64,000 nt of DNA from Ceraceosorus guamensis (taxonomy: Eukaryota > Basidiomycota > Exobasidiomycetes > Ceraceosorales > Ceraceosoraceae), in the NCBI RefSeq assembly GCF_003144195.1, contig NW_020290017.1, positions 255,197 to 319,196 on the forward strand. Direction: 5' to 3'. The notes below the pieces were generated by a model. The model was not told where the DNA came from. It did no database searches and was given only the letters and a program-made list of their open reading frames with translations. Both the position numbers and the translations under genes were made by a program. Positions 21,490 through 32,447 of this stretch are shown here, piece after piece. Numbering within the stretch: the stretch's first letter is position 1; each line of letters begins with the position of its first letter.

Positions 21490-23416
21490 CAGATCCAGAT
21501 GGAAACCTCCTTCTGCGCCTGCTGTGAATGTCAAGGCTCCAGAAGCCAGGTGCTGTAGCAATGCTTTGCTGGAAGCTTGCAATGTCGGTGCTCCTTGGGA
21601 ATGTGGCAAGCAGCGTGATGTTGCCATCGAACGACACCATTCCCCAAGACAGCACCGAAATTCCGAGGAGAATGTCGACTTGGATGTCGCAGACTCGAGC
21701 GCAAGGGCAGTGCCGCTCTGTGGTGCCCCTAACGGGCTTGGGCTAGAAAGAGCCAGTGATTGGAAGATTTGCCATTGCTGTTTTCGTCACTGTGCACAAA
21801 TGTATTCCTGGGCTGGTTGCAGCTGATTAGCGACGACTTTGCAATGCAGAGAAGGTCGAGATGACTCAAAGCCATGGTGAAGCTGTCACAGCTTGGTTGC
21901 TTTGGAAGGGCCAAGGATGATGCGGTGTTGGAGAAAGGAAGATGATGAGAATGATGTTGATGACACGTACACCGCAGGGAGTGGATCAGGAAAATAAGAG
22001 CAGAAACAAGAACAAGAAGTGGGATCAAACACCCTGGCCAAGACCAAGAGTGAAGAGTGAAGCGTTGCTCAGTCAAGGCAGGCCTCTTGGGCCTACCGTC
22101 TGCTTGTTGAGTTGAGGGGCAAGGACATGGCAGACATGGAGGCCTGGCACAGGAAGCAGAGTGGTGCCCTCCATGAAGCCACCACCATGAGACCCCTGCA
22201 TGAGTAAAGACTTTTGCAGAGACCTTACACAGCTCTGGTAGAGCCCAATCAAATGCTTCAAGCTTCAAGCAAAAACATATGCAGCTGCATTGCGCTTGTC
22301 GTTGGCTGGACCAGGGAGCATGGAGGTAGGCATGTGTGACTGAGGGACATTGGAGGTATGGCAGAAGTGAAGAAGACAGTACTGGCTCTGATGGGCCTCA
22401 AATTATTCTGCCAGATGTGAGGACACTTTCTGCACATCCGCTCTACCATCATAAGCATGGGCAGACAACTGAAATGCTCTCGAGCTGAAGTGACTGTATC
22501 TGTCTGTATCTGTGGTCTTTTGGCAAGTGTAGTGAGTGGGCGCGCTTGGTTTTTGAGAGGGGTTCTGTGCTTGTGGAGGATTTGTGATCTGTGCAAAGTG
22601 TGTGTTTGCAAGACACATCTGGGTGTGACAAAGCATGAATTGGGTGCAGAGGCAAGCAGCACAGAAGCCCATCTTTCTGCTTGAAGCAGATGCTTTGGCT
22701 CTGCCAGACCTCTGCAGGGCGTTTGCAGCACTTCACACCCATGTGTAGAGCTTATGGAGGTCTTGTGAAGTGGTCACTCTGTCTTCAGCCACACCTCCAG
22801 ACCTACTACCTCTTTGCTCCCCAAGCTTGCACTGGAAGGCTGGCCTTGAATGGAAGCAGCAAGACCAGGACCACCAATGAGGAACACAACGCACACTACA
22901 GGACGTGTTGGTACAAATTTGCGGCAGAGAGAGTGTGTTGCGCGTGAGCAGCGTCGAGGCTGAGGACAAGACTGAGAGCCAAATTCAGACGCAGAACCCA
23001 GAGCTACTCAACCATTGCAAAAGTCACCAATCCAATGAGACGACGGGACGGATTGAGGAAGCTTGATTTGGGGCTGTGACCGGACGAGATCAAGACCAAG
23101 ACCAAGGCCGAGGATTGAGGATCAAGAAGCGTGTGTTGCTTCCATCACAGAACGGGATGAAGTTAGGATAAGCTTTTGGATGGGTATACGGCCAACAGTG
23201 AGAGCGAGCGAGCAATCGTCGCGACCTCGAGGTTGCAATCAGCAGCTGGGTGAGCGTCGAGGACAAAGCGGGGACGGGATGCTGGGCAGTCTTTATAGCC
23301 GCCAGATTTCATGGCGCCGCTCTGCCCAAAGGCAGGAAGGTCGAGTTGAGGGTCGAAGTTTTTCAGAGTCTCGTCGCCTGCCATGATCCGGATGGCTCCA
23401 CCGTACGATCCAAGTC
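21490..23416. other. CpG-poor intergenic block
   Basis: No gene recognised. From about 21.9 to 23.0 kb the sequence is rich in TG/CA and nearly lacks CG: I count 3 CpG in 22501-22740, against 22 in 28201-28440 and 17 in the noncoding stretch 33001-33240. Short open frames on both strands have no recognisable content. The block probably holds a decayed insertion between the two duplicated units; no terminal repeats were found. Confidence 0.55.
21680..21980. repeat. Partial second copy of the 20.0-20.3 kb segment
   Basis: It shares the GGATGTCGCAGACTCGAGCG-like word (also near 20700) and the GTGCACAAA...GCTGGTTGCAGCTGAT block with the left unit. Several CpG sites in the left unit appear here as TpG or CpA: CACGGTGAA against CATGGTGAA, and GACGACGATGACGATG against GATGATGAGAATGATG. 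This marks the start of the second duplicated unit. Confidence 0.6.
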
Positions 23417-24436
23417 CTACGCGATGGACATGGTCTCAAGGGACGCAACGGTGCAGCCAACTAGACGCTCGAGCTTGCCGCGCTTGATGATTGGGGCTCC
23501 CTGAGCAATCTGGCCCATTGCCATGTTGGTCAAAAAGCTGTCCCTACGGACGCGCGTCTCTGTCCTGATGTAGCTGCTAAGAATCGGCGAGTTTGGAGGG
23601 CTTGTGCTGGACGCAGCTCTTGGTACCAAGAGCTGGAATAGGGTGTCCTGAGACACAAGGATGTTGCCAGCAAGGCAACAACGCTTCGTCTTGCTGCGCT
23701 TGAGGGGCACGTCTTTGTCCGCGCGACGCTTGAGCTTCATGCGTCGCTCTATGTCCTCTTGATGGCGACGGAGACGACGCATGCAAATCCACATTGGGAC
23801 CTCTCTCTGCACCTTCTTGAGTGCTACCGTCGGGCGCAGACGCTTGGCACCAGAGTCTTCCTCGTTATCCGAGAAACGCTTTGTTCCGTGGCTAAAGGGG
23901 GGCAAAAGAAGCACGTTATCCAGCATGCGAACGCTGGGACGAGTGGGGAGCGATTTGATGCTCCTGCCCAGTTGTACCTGCGTGTCGTCATGCGCTACGC
24001 TCTTGAAATCTGCCGAGCTCTCAATCGAGACGTTGGTCTGAGCAGTTGAGACCAAGAGCAAATCGCTCATGCTCAGCGATTGCTCGAAAGACTCTGAGCT
24101 CTCGTACTTTCTCAGATCGTAAAGGTAGCCGTCGATGATGTCCATGCCTGGTGGATACATGCCTTCGAAAGCGGAGGTGATCTCTCGTCGAAGCCAAATG
24201 TCGGCCTTGTCACCAGCAGAGACGGTTCCGGGAACGGCCGCATCCGCTTCCTCATTGCGTTGATCTAGCAATTTGGTGCGCAATTCAGCGCTAGCTTGCA
24301 CCCCCTTCTTGATCTTTCTCAGCTCCTTCTTGGTGCGTGATTTGGCGCTAGCTTGCACCTCCTTCCTGACCTTTCTCAGCTCCTTCTTGATCTCGTCGTA
24401 CTGCTTGCTGGCAGCTTTCAGAGCTGGATCATCCAC
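23417..24436 (-). CDS. Orphan coiled-coil protein, open copy of a local duplicated family
   Basis: An open frame of about 339 residues with no family recognised. The first codon of the listed span is GTG; the frame stays open upstream without an in-frame ATG in the part I read, so the true 5' end (perhaps a spliced exon) is unresolved. The N-terminus is a charged coiled coil with a 19-residue tandem duplication (KKELRKVRKEVQASAKSRT, then KKELRKIKKGVQASAELRT). The middle is KRLRPTVALKKVQREVPMWI and MRRLRRHQEDIERRMKLKRR, strongly basic. The C-terminus has CCLAGNILVSQDTLFQLLVP. It keeps CpG sites that its broken partner has lost, consistent with it being the maintained copy. A nuclear location is possible from the basic stretch, but function is unknown. 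Confidence 0.5.
   Translation of the reverse strand: MDDPALKAASKQYDEIKKELRKVRKEVQASAKSRTKKELRKIKKGVQASAELRTKLLDQRNEEADAAVPGTVSAGDKADIWLRREITSAFEGMYPPGMDIIDGYLYDLRKYESSESFEQSLSMSDLLLVSTAQTNVSIESSADFKSVAHDDTQVQLGRSIKSLPTRPSVRMLDNVLLLPPFSHGTKRFSDNEEDSGAKRLRPTVALKKVQREVPMWICMRRLRRHQEDIERRMKLKRRADKDVPLKRSKTKRCCLAGNILVSQDTLFQLLVPRAASSTSPPNSPILSSYIRTETRVRRDSFLTNMAMGQIAQGAPIIKRGKLERLVGCTVASLETMSIA
24276..24389 (-). repeat. 57-bp tandem duplication inside the orphan gene
   Basis: Two adjacent 57-bp units (24276-24332 and 24333-24389) share GCGCTAGCTTGCACC and CTTTCTCAGCTCCTTCTTG and encode the 19-residue coiled-coil repeat. The broken copy at 20.6-21.5 kb lacks this part. Confidence 0.85.
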
Positions 24437-26864
24437 GTCGAGAATGGAGGAGTCGCGATCACCGGTACTGATATAGCCGCCGCATGCATGAAAAGCTCTG
24501 AAGTTTAGCCTACTTATGGCTGAGCTAAAGGTTGCAAAGGTCGGCTACGGGCCTGTACCAAGCAAGCGACTGTCCTGCACTGTTCTTTCAACACCTCAAA
24601 GTGCAACCCAAGGGACGAATGGATGGATCTTTGTGCGGGTGGATGACTGCTACATGGTCAGGCTGATTCCTGTTGCGCTTGCTCGTCGCACATTGCCGAC
24701 GCACAGGCTTTGCCTGCTGCCATTGAGATGAGCTTTGGTAGTGGTGTGAGTTGCCAAGGTCAATCTTGCAGAGCAAGAACCTTCTGACTCTCAGCAATGC
24801 CTTGACTCTGTTTCCAGCAACGCCAGATTGCCAATGTCCTAGGGTATAATTGAAAGACTTGCTTCATGCACCAGCACAATCTTCACCATGAATGAACACT
24901 GCGCATCAGAAGGACACCTGTTGAAAATTGCATTCTGCAAACAAAAGCAGGTGCCTGTCCCTCTTTGCTCAGCCTGGTAGAATCTCATCATGCAGCTCAA
25001 TTGTGCTGTGACAGCAGTTTGCAGTGGCTTCTGTTGTGACACATCTGCAAGGACTCAGAACATTCTCTCAAGCCTTGAGTTTTGACCACTCTAAGTGTGA
25101 GCAATTGCGTAGCATAATCTCGTGGAGGTCCTCGAGGAGTGGCTTCTGACGACAGCCAGTACATGGTGGTGCCATCAACTTGAAGTAGAGGGACGGCAAG
25201 CTCTTCCTTTCCCATCAGGGGACGTGCAAAAGTTCTCGGTACAAGTAAAAGAAGGAAGGGTGGGGTGCAAATTGCCAGCTGCATAGGAGACTGCCCCTGC
25301 AGCTTCTGGGCTCCTCTTGTCCTTGTGGTCTGGGTCATAGTATCTTATCCTTGCAGCTCTATCCCGCTCTCTATTCCTGCAAGCCATGGGTGTACCTGTA
25401 GAGCTTCTCAGTACTAGGGACAGAAGGTGAGGTTCAGGATTTCAGCTTCTCAGGGAGTCATCACTGCAGCATCTACCTTCCCTTCTTGTCCCTGCAGCTT
25501 GAGTCATCATCTTCATCCTTACAGCTCTATCCCTCTTTTCTTCTTTGCAAGCCTGAGGTGCTTCAACGCAGCGCTAACACCTGCGGATGCAACACAAAGA
25601 CAGTACAGAAGACTCTCAGCTTACATGCAGCAGTGTGTCCTCACTTCCATCAGAAGAAAGCCCATCTATACAGAGAAACATTCTAGAGCTTCTGTAGGGT
25701 GCACAGCCTCCAACGCGCTTTGTCTCTTGCTAGAGGTCCTTCAACCCATCACGAAGTGTGCTGCAGGGCTGCTCCCCTTGATGTCTTTTGAGCTTAGCTT
25801 TGGAAGACTGCCAAGACATACTCATTGAAGGGGTATATGGATGGTGAGAAAATCCTCAATTTTAGTCTGAAAATGAACAATGAGTGGTTCTGCTTGCCAA
25901 CATTTCTTTTTGAGAATTGAGCTTGACGAGCTGTCACCATCGCTGCCTGTTGCGGTGCACCACACCCTGAGCACACCAAGGCTATGAAAGCGTTCTGTAA
26001 GGTGCTGGAAACTAAATTTGCGAGTCATAGTGCTGAGGTCCACACTGACTGTCCTTCCACCAGGAAGAGGTGTTTTTGTAGGAACAGCCGCTCTCTGGGT
26101 AGTGCCATCTCAATGGACACGTCACTGTCCATGATTCCACCACGAAGAAGGAAAGCATGGCCCGGGGTTGCCCGTGGCACTACGAAATTCGAGTCGCAAC
26201 CAATCTCAAGAGCGACGTGATCGAGACAAGAGGCGTGATGGGCTTGGCACGGCACACCTTGTATTTGATCTTGCACATCACCATTGGACTATACTGCTCC
26301 GGAGTCATACTTTACACAGACGGATCTAATAATATCATCGGATTTTCCTCTTCTTTTCTTTCCGTGTTCCTCTTGGCGAGTAACCCCCGGCAGGGCGAGA
26401 GCGGTCCAACGAAACCTCACTCAAGAGGAAGTGCGAACCACGAAATCTGAGCAGCCCTTCGAGCGTGAGCGGAAACACAATCTGCGCCAGATTGTTCGGC
26501 AGCACCTTCGAGGGCTGTGAAATGTCTTTGTCGAGTTTCACGTAGAAAATGCGATCGATATATTCTTATTATGCGCGTAGCAGACGAACATGAGGCTCCA
26601 GGGTGGATAGCAAATAAGTCGCAAGGGAGCTGTGCCAGGATCGCGCAATGTTGCAATGCGTGATGCAGGAAAGGGAGGCATCACGAATGGAGATGGCAAA
26701 AAAGAGAGATCTTGACTACGTACGTATGGAGGGCGACAATGAGGTCCGGATCGTGAAAACATGTGAGAGGAACATCGTTCGAACGGCAATTAAAAGTGGT
26801 ATAAAGAGACGAGCGAGCTCTTCGGTCGCCCGGGGAAGGTGTGCTAGAGCTTGGTTGTCGGCGG
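24437..26864. other. Gene-poor, partly CpG-depleted region
   Basis: No gene is supported. 24841-25080 has a single CpG in 240 bp. Degenerate direct repeats about 168 bp apart share CAGCTCTATCCC (25354 and 25522) and neighbouring CCTGCAG/GCAAGCC words. Small frames (for example 24997-25338 minus, with VDGTTMYWLSSEATPRG, and 26025-26276 minus) are open for 80-110 codons but match nothing I know. CpG returns to normal towards 26.9 kb. Confidence 0.5.
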
Positions 26865-29800
26865 CTATCTCCACTGCGCATCTCTATCGTCACCGTACCG
26901 CTCCTGACTATGAGCGCTATGCCACGATCCCTGGGTCATGGCCGAGTCATCGCGAGGATGTGTCCCTGGCAAAGGAAAGTCGCTCTGCCGTGGTGTGCCG
27001 TCGTGCGGTGCAGCTTGCGCGGGAGGCGAGGTTGTGTTGAATCGATTGTGATACCGATCTGCAGGCGAAGCTGACTGCGGGGAGGTCACGTTCACGGTGG
27101 GGATCGTTAATGGTTGTCTCAACGGCGAAGGCGCATGATGTTGTTGTTGCTGCTGCTGAGAACGCTGATTGTCGCCAAACGCCGTCTCAAAATGCTGCTC
27201 GAAGGAGTCGGTCGATTGGGCGGCGAGCGCTGTCCGACTGTTGGCTTGGCTGTTGGGTTGCGCATAAGCGAATGGTCTATCCACAGTGGCCCTCTGCACT
27301 CTGATCTGGGGCATGTCATCTCCCTCATGTGCCTCGTCATCGTCGACATAGGGTGAATGCGTACCGTCATCTCTGTTCGCATAGTCTGCACGCCGCCCGG
27401 TAGGACTGTTTGGCTCAGGGGTATGAGACGTGGACGGCAGCTGGTCGGGATCGTAGAAGCTCATCGCTGTACCGCTGCGACCGCCCCACGGCATCAGCGA
27501 GTCGCGCGTCCTGGACGTTCGCGCTTTAGGATCCGGCTGTCGTGCCTCATTTCCTGCTCGATCTCCGTACCGTTGCTCGTAGTTGGTAGGAAGGGGCGAG
27601 AGCGAGGAGTCCGAAGCTGTGCCACCCGAGAATTCACGCGAACGACCTTGGGGCGAGGTCGAGTGATGCGTGCTGTAATCGCTTTTACCGAGCTCGGCCG
27701 CGCCAAGATTGACATCGGGCGAGTCGGTGTACGATGCCTTCTCTCCGTGTCTGCCATTTCCTTTGCGCGCTTTGTGGGACTTGATGCCAAGCCGTTGCTT
27801 CATATTTCCAGCGATCCAGCCTTGTCGAACAATGTCGATCTCGGTGGGATGGAAGGAGGACTGCCATGCGTTCCAAGTGTAACGCGGCAGCAAACAGACG
27901 AGCACGGACAGCAGGACGATTGCCCAGAACTGGATGGTCTGGAACAAGATGAAAGCGGTCGGGCTGAAAGTGTTGCCCCACGCCGGCGCACTGTAGATGG
28001 CGATCCAAATGAAGAAGGCGAGATTCGACAAGGCCTGCGCGTGGAATAGCATTTCTAGACGTCAGCCAAAAGAAGCGAAGGAATGAGCCACCGGCCGATA
28101 CTCACAATGACGACCCAGATTATGATGGACCAATTCTTGAGCGCAAGTCCGCAGTACAAGTTTGCAGCGATAACGCAAGATGTTCCGACCGTCGTTCCCA
28201 TGGCGGTCAGAGCGTCGAGACTTTTACCGTCCGCCATGACGGCAGGGAAGTAGAACCAGGCTGCCCATGCGACGAAGAAGCACGCTGCGGCTTGGTACAT
28301 GCCGTCGATGCATGCGGTCCAAAATTGGGTGCGGGTGTACAGTTTGCCTTCTCGACCGGGTCGGTACGTCTGGGGAAAGGCCATCAATGCTGGAGCTCGG
28401 ACATCCTGATCCAGTGCGCCGAGCATGATGACGGGCAAAGAAGTGAAGACGAGATTGTAGAGCAGAATGAGTCCATAGTCGAAGAGGTACGTCGCGTCCG
28501 CTTGGCAGAAGATCTGGAAGAGCAGCAAAGCGCCGGTCCAGATGAGGTTCTTGTAGAAGAAGACTTGATGAAGCACCCCGATACGATAAGTGTTCCAGTG
28601 ACCGTGCACGAGCAAAAGCTTGGCGAGATATCTGAATTGACCGATGGCGTAGTCTGCGCTCATCGAAGCCTGAGCCCCCTCGAGACCAGCAATACCGACA
28701 CCAATATGCGCCTCTTGGATCATGCTGACGTCGTTGGCGCCGTCTCCGATCGACAAAGTCATGGCCTTCTTGCCGTCCTTGACGAGCTTGACAGTCAAGG
28801 CCTTCTGAGCAGGGCTGACACGACAGCAGACGACTGTCTCGCAGAGTGTTGTCAGGGCCAAAAACATGGGCTTCAGCGCAGGGTCGAGAGCGTACCGGAG
28901 CGTTTCACCATCGATGACTACTGCAAAGCCGCCGCTTGGAGCGTTACCAGTGCGAGCGATGTCAAGGCGGTGCTTGCTCTTCTTCAGGATACCGCCTCGC
29001 CTTTCCGTCTTTTCGATGACCACAGGTCGACCTGCAGCGGCAATTTTGTTGCAAGCAGCTTCCAGCATAGTCCTCGTACCTGCCTCGTGATCAGCCGAGA
29101 TGATCATGATTTCCATGTCGGTCGACAAGAGGTTGCAGCTGAAGCCAATCTCGATGGCCGTCTGCAGCTTGTCTCCCGTCAAGATCCACAGCTTGATGCC
29201 GGCTTGATGCAGCTTCTCGATCGTCTCTGGCACACCCACTTGCAGCTTGTCTTCCAAAGCGGTAGCACCCAGCAACGTGAGACCGTACTCGATCTTTTCG
29301 CAGGCCTCGTCGATCTTGTCGTCGCGGTCAGTCAAGCTAGCTGCAGCTTCATCGTGAATGCGGGCCCACTCTGCATATTCGCGCTCTTCCAGGTATCGAT
29401 AGGCAATGCACAGCGTGCGAAGACCAGCATTGGCGAATTCTTCGAGATGCGCTTGGGTTTGCGCCTTCAGCTGCGCATCGTGATCGCCCCTAAGACGTTG
29501 GTAAATGACCGAGTCGGCACCCTTGGTGATCATGAGAATCCTTCCGTCCGGCTCTCTGACAATGACGCTCATTCGCTTCCGCGTGCTGTTGAACTCGAGC
29601 ACTTTGAGGGGAGTGTACCGCTCAGGCTGACCAGCCACTTCGATGTCCACCGACGTATTGTTCTTGTTGATGAATACAGCACCGACGTCACGCGCAGCGC
29701 TCACAAGCGCAGCCTCATCAGGACTCTGCGCCTTGTACTCCAGGACGAAGGGATTCGCGGCTTCCGGTCTGTCGGCAAGGGCAGTATGGCAAAGTGCTAG

Positions 29801-32447
29801 GGCACGGAAGAAGGCAATGATATTGCGGCGCTGCTCCGGGCCAGCAGGCGAAGACGGTCCGAGTTCGTCCGCAAGCTGTGGAGAAATCAGCGTTGTCTGG
29901 TCAGGCCGCAAGTATCGATTCTTGAACGTCCTGTTGAGCTTGTCGATCATGTCTGTCTTTAAGCCTTCCAGTTTCGCCTCTTGCTCATCCGCGCTCAGAC
30001 CAGAAGTGTCCTTTCCATCGCGCTTCATCGCCCCGATCATGGCTTCTGTGATCCCTTCTCCGTACGCACTGCCGTTGATGGAGCACTTTTTGAACTCCAT
30101 CACGTTCTGGGTGAGCGTTCCCGTCTTGTCGGAGAAGATGTATTCGATTTGACCCAGGTCGTCCACAATGCCCCAAGTCTTGGGTACGCAGGGATGATCC
30201 AAGGGCTCGTAGTACATGTCGACATCCTGGTAGATGAAGAAGGCTGAAATCGTCTTGGTCAATTCGATAGAAATGTAGAGCGAAATGGGTACGATGTTCT
30301 GGAAGAGGACCAAGCAAGTGCCAAAGACGAACAGCGCATTGATGATGTTGGAAGAACTGTCCAAGGCGCCCGGCTCGTAAAACCTCCTGCTCGTATTCGT
30401 TTGGTTGAGGATGATGCCACCGACGGTAGCACAAGCAGAGCACATGAGAAGCAGCAGGACGAAATTGACAGCGACGTTGACATTAGTCTCCTTTTCGATC
30501 TTTGAACGCTTGGAAGGCGTTTCTCCTCCGTTGAGCATGATTTTGGTGTCTGCGCCGGTGAACACCACGATGCCGATGACCCATTCGGTGTTTCGCAGAG
30601 CGCACCCTCTCAAGAGCAGCTCGTTCGCAGTGACGGGTTCCACCTTGCTGACCATTCGCTCCTGGCCTGGCGCTCCGCGACCTCCAGGACCGGCAGCTGC
30701 ATCAGTATATTCATCGCCCGGACCGGCTGGCGCGAGATACTTGAGGAGTGCGTTGTACGAATAGAGGTTGGCGTGAGGCGGTTCAGAGTCGATGATGAAA
30801 CGCGCGTGCTCAATGTCCTCCTCCGTTTGTATGCCCATCGTGGCCTTGAGACACTTTCGCGCTTTCAGATTCGTCTCTCCATCCAAGTTCTTCGTCTCGA
30901 TGAACGCATTGCCGTCCGGATCGGAAGAATTGAGCAGGACGAGATCTGCAGGCACCTGGTCGTTTTCGCGTAGCAGCACGATGTCACCGACCTCGAGCTT
31001 CTTCCACAGTGTTCGCTCCCACCTTGCAGAGCCAGAAGTCGACCTTCTATAGTCCACAACACCATTAGGTCCAGCGCCATACTGGGCAGCAGCGCCACCC
31101 GTTGATGTTCCAAAGGACATGGCAGATCCACCAGCTTGCGGGAGATTGCCGGCAGCTGGTCCCTTCGCAGATTTGTGGCCCCACTCGCTCTCGGAAGCGA
31201 TCGTCTCCAGCTGGTTGTTGAAGCCTTGTCCGCTGTTCAGGCTGTCGCTGCGGAATGTCCGTTGGGTCTGGTCCCTGGTCATGCTCTGCGCACCGCTCGA
31301 CTCTCCCTTGACGATTCGCATGCCAATCGCGTCTTCCTTCTCGCGCAGCTTGCGCACACCCTTTGACACCTTGTCGCGACCGCCCATTCCAAAGAGCTTC
31401 CCAAAGAAACTGCGCCCGTCTTTGGGCAGGTTGACATTGTGCCAACCTCCGAGCCTCGTGACCGCACTATTGTTGACTGTGTTGTCCAGCACATGCCGCC
31501 TATAGTCTTCGATGCTGTCCTTGATGGCAGTGATGGTCAGAATGGCCACAAGGGGAAGCATTGCGATCTGCGGGATGGTCGCACCAAACTGGGGAAAGAT
31601 TCTGTTCGCAGAGGCGCGGGCAGGACTGTCAGCTGCGGGCCCTACAACAACTAGCCACCGCATACACTCACTGGATGACGACTAGAAGCAAAAAGTAGAC
31701 ATTTGCCAGCCTTCTGAACTGCTCCGTCAAGAAGCGCGGCAGAAAAGTGACGAATGTGTATTTGGACGTGCGGACTTTATTTCTCGCGTATTTCGCTTTC
31801 GGCTCGCCGTTCTTTGCAGCGTCTTGTGGTAGCAGCGGAGTGTTGAGGTAGACATTTCTGCGCTGCAGAGGTTTCTTCGATTTGCTCTTCTTCATGCCGG
31901 TGTCGAGCTTCCCTGAGCTCTCCTCCGTCGCCTCGCCGTGCGCTTCCTGAGCTTCTTGGAAAGCTTCCTGCTCTGCTCTCCTAGCTGCATCTTGCGTGGG
32001 GTAGTCTGGCGTCTGGCCTTGCTGCGCAGAGTCAAATGGCACCCCCACTCCTTCCCCACCAGTCCCAGTCGCCCCTGTTCCACCAGGTCCATGATGCCCA
32101 AATTCGTTCTCTAGCAAGCCTTTGAGCGCTCCTCCTTGCTTGGTGCTCGCTCCGCGTCTCAACAGTGTCCTGCCTCTGCCAAGCTTTCCCAGCAAGCTAC
32201 CTTTTCTGGCCTTGTTGCGTGCATCTCGCCGCGCCTCTGATCTGTGACTCTCAGCTATTGATTCTGCTGCTGTCCGCACTGTGCGCAATTGCAGATTCGG
32301 ATCAACGGCAGGGTCATAGTCGGGATGAGTGGGATCTGACAGGTAGTCTCTGCCCGATGGCCCGTGCTGATAGGGACCTGGCGAGTGTGGGTCGTAGTTG
32401 TGGTCATCCAAGTGAGGTGCAGGATGTTGAGCGCCGAAAAGCGGCAT
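26865..32447 (-). CDS. P4-type ATPase, phospholipid flippase (Dnf1/2-like)
   Basis: Exons on the minus strand are 32447-31672, 31601-28106 and 28034-26865, giving 1813 residues. Landmarks: PKAKYARNKVRTSKYTFVTF and FRRLANVYFLLLVVIQ (first membrane segment), KLEVGDIVLLRENDQVPADL, NAFIETKNLDGETNL (actuator TGES-like loop), and PISLYISIELTKTISAFFIY. The phosphorylation site IFSDKTGTLTQN is near residue 750, and LWILTGDKLQTAIEIG and SIGDGANDVSMIQEAHIGVG are present. It moves phospholipids from the outer to the cytosolic leaflet in Golgi and plasma membranes. The acidic/PISL pattern fits the Dnf group better than Drs2. Long N-terminal (about 230) and C-terminal (about 300, with poly-Q) cytosolic tails make it larger than usual, as does a 120-residue Gly/Ser-rich insert before KLEVGDIV. 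The last intron was placed at GTGAGT 28105 with acceptor at 28035 to join two membrane segments. Confidence 0.96.

Noticed and set aside
28292-29800. 502-codon plus-strand open frame
   Set aside because: It lies wholly antisense to the P4-ATPase catalytic region, whose motifs are unambiguous. Long antisense frames are expected from GC-rich codon bias.
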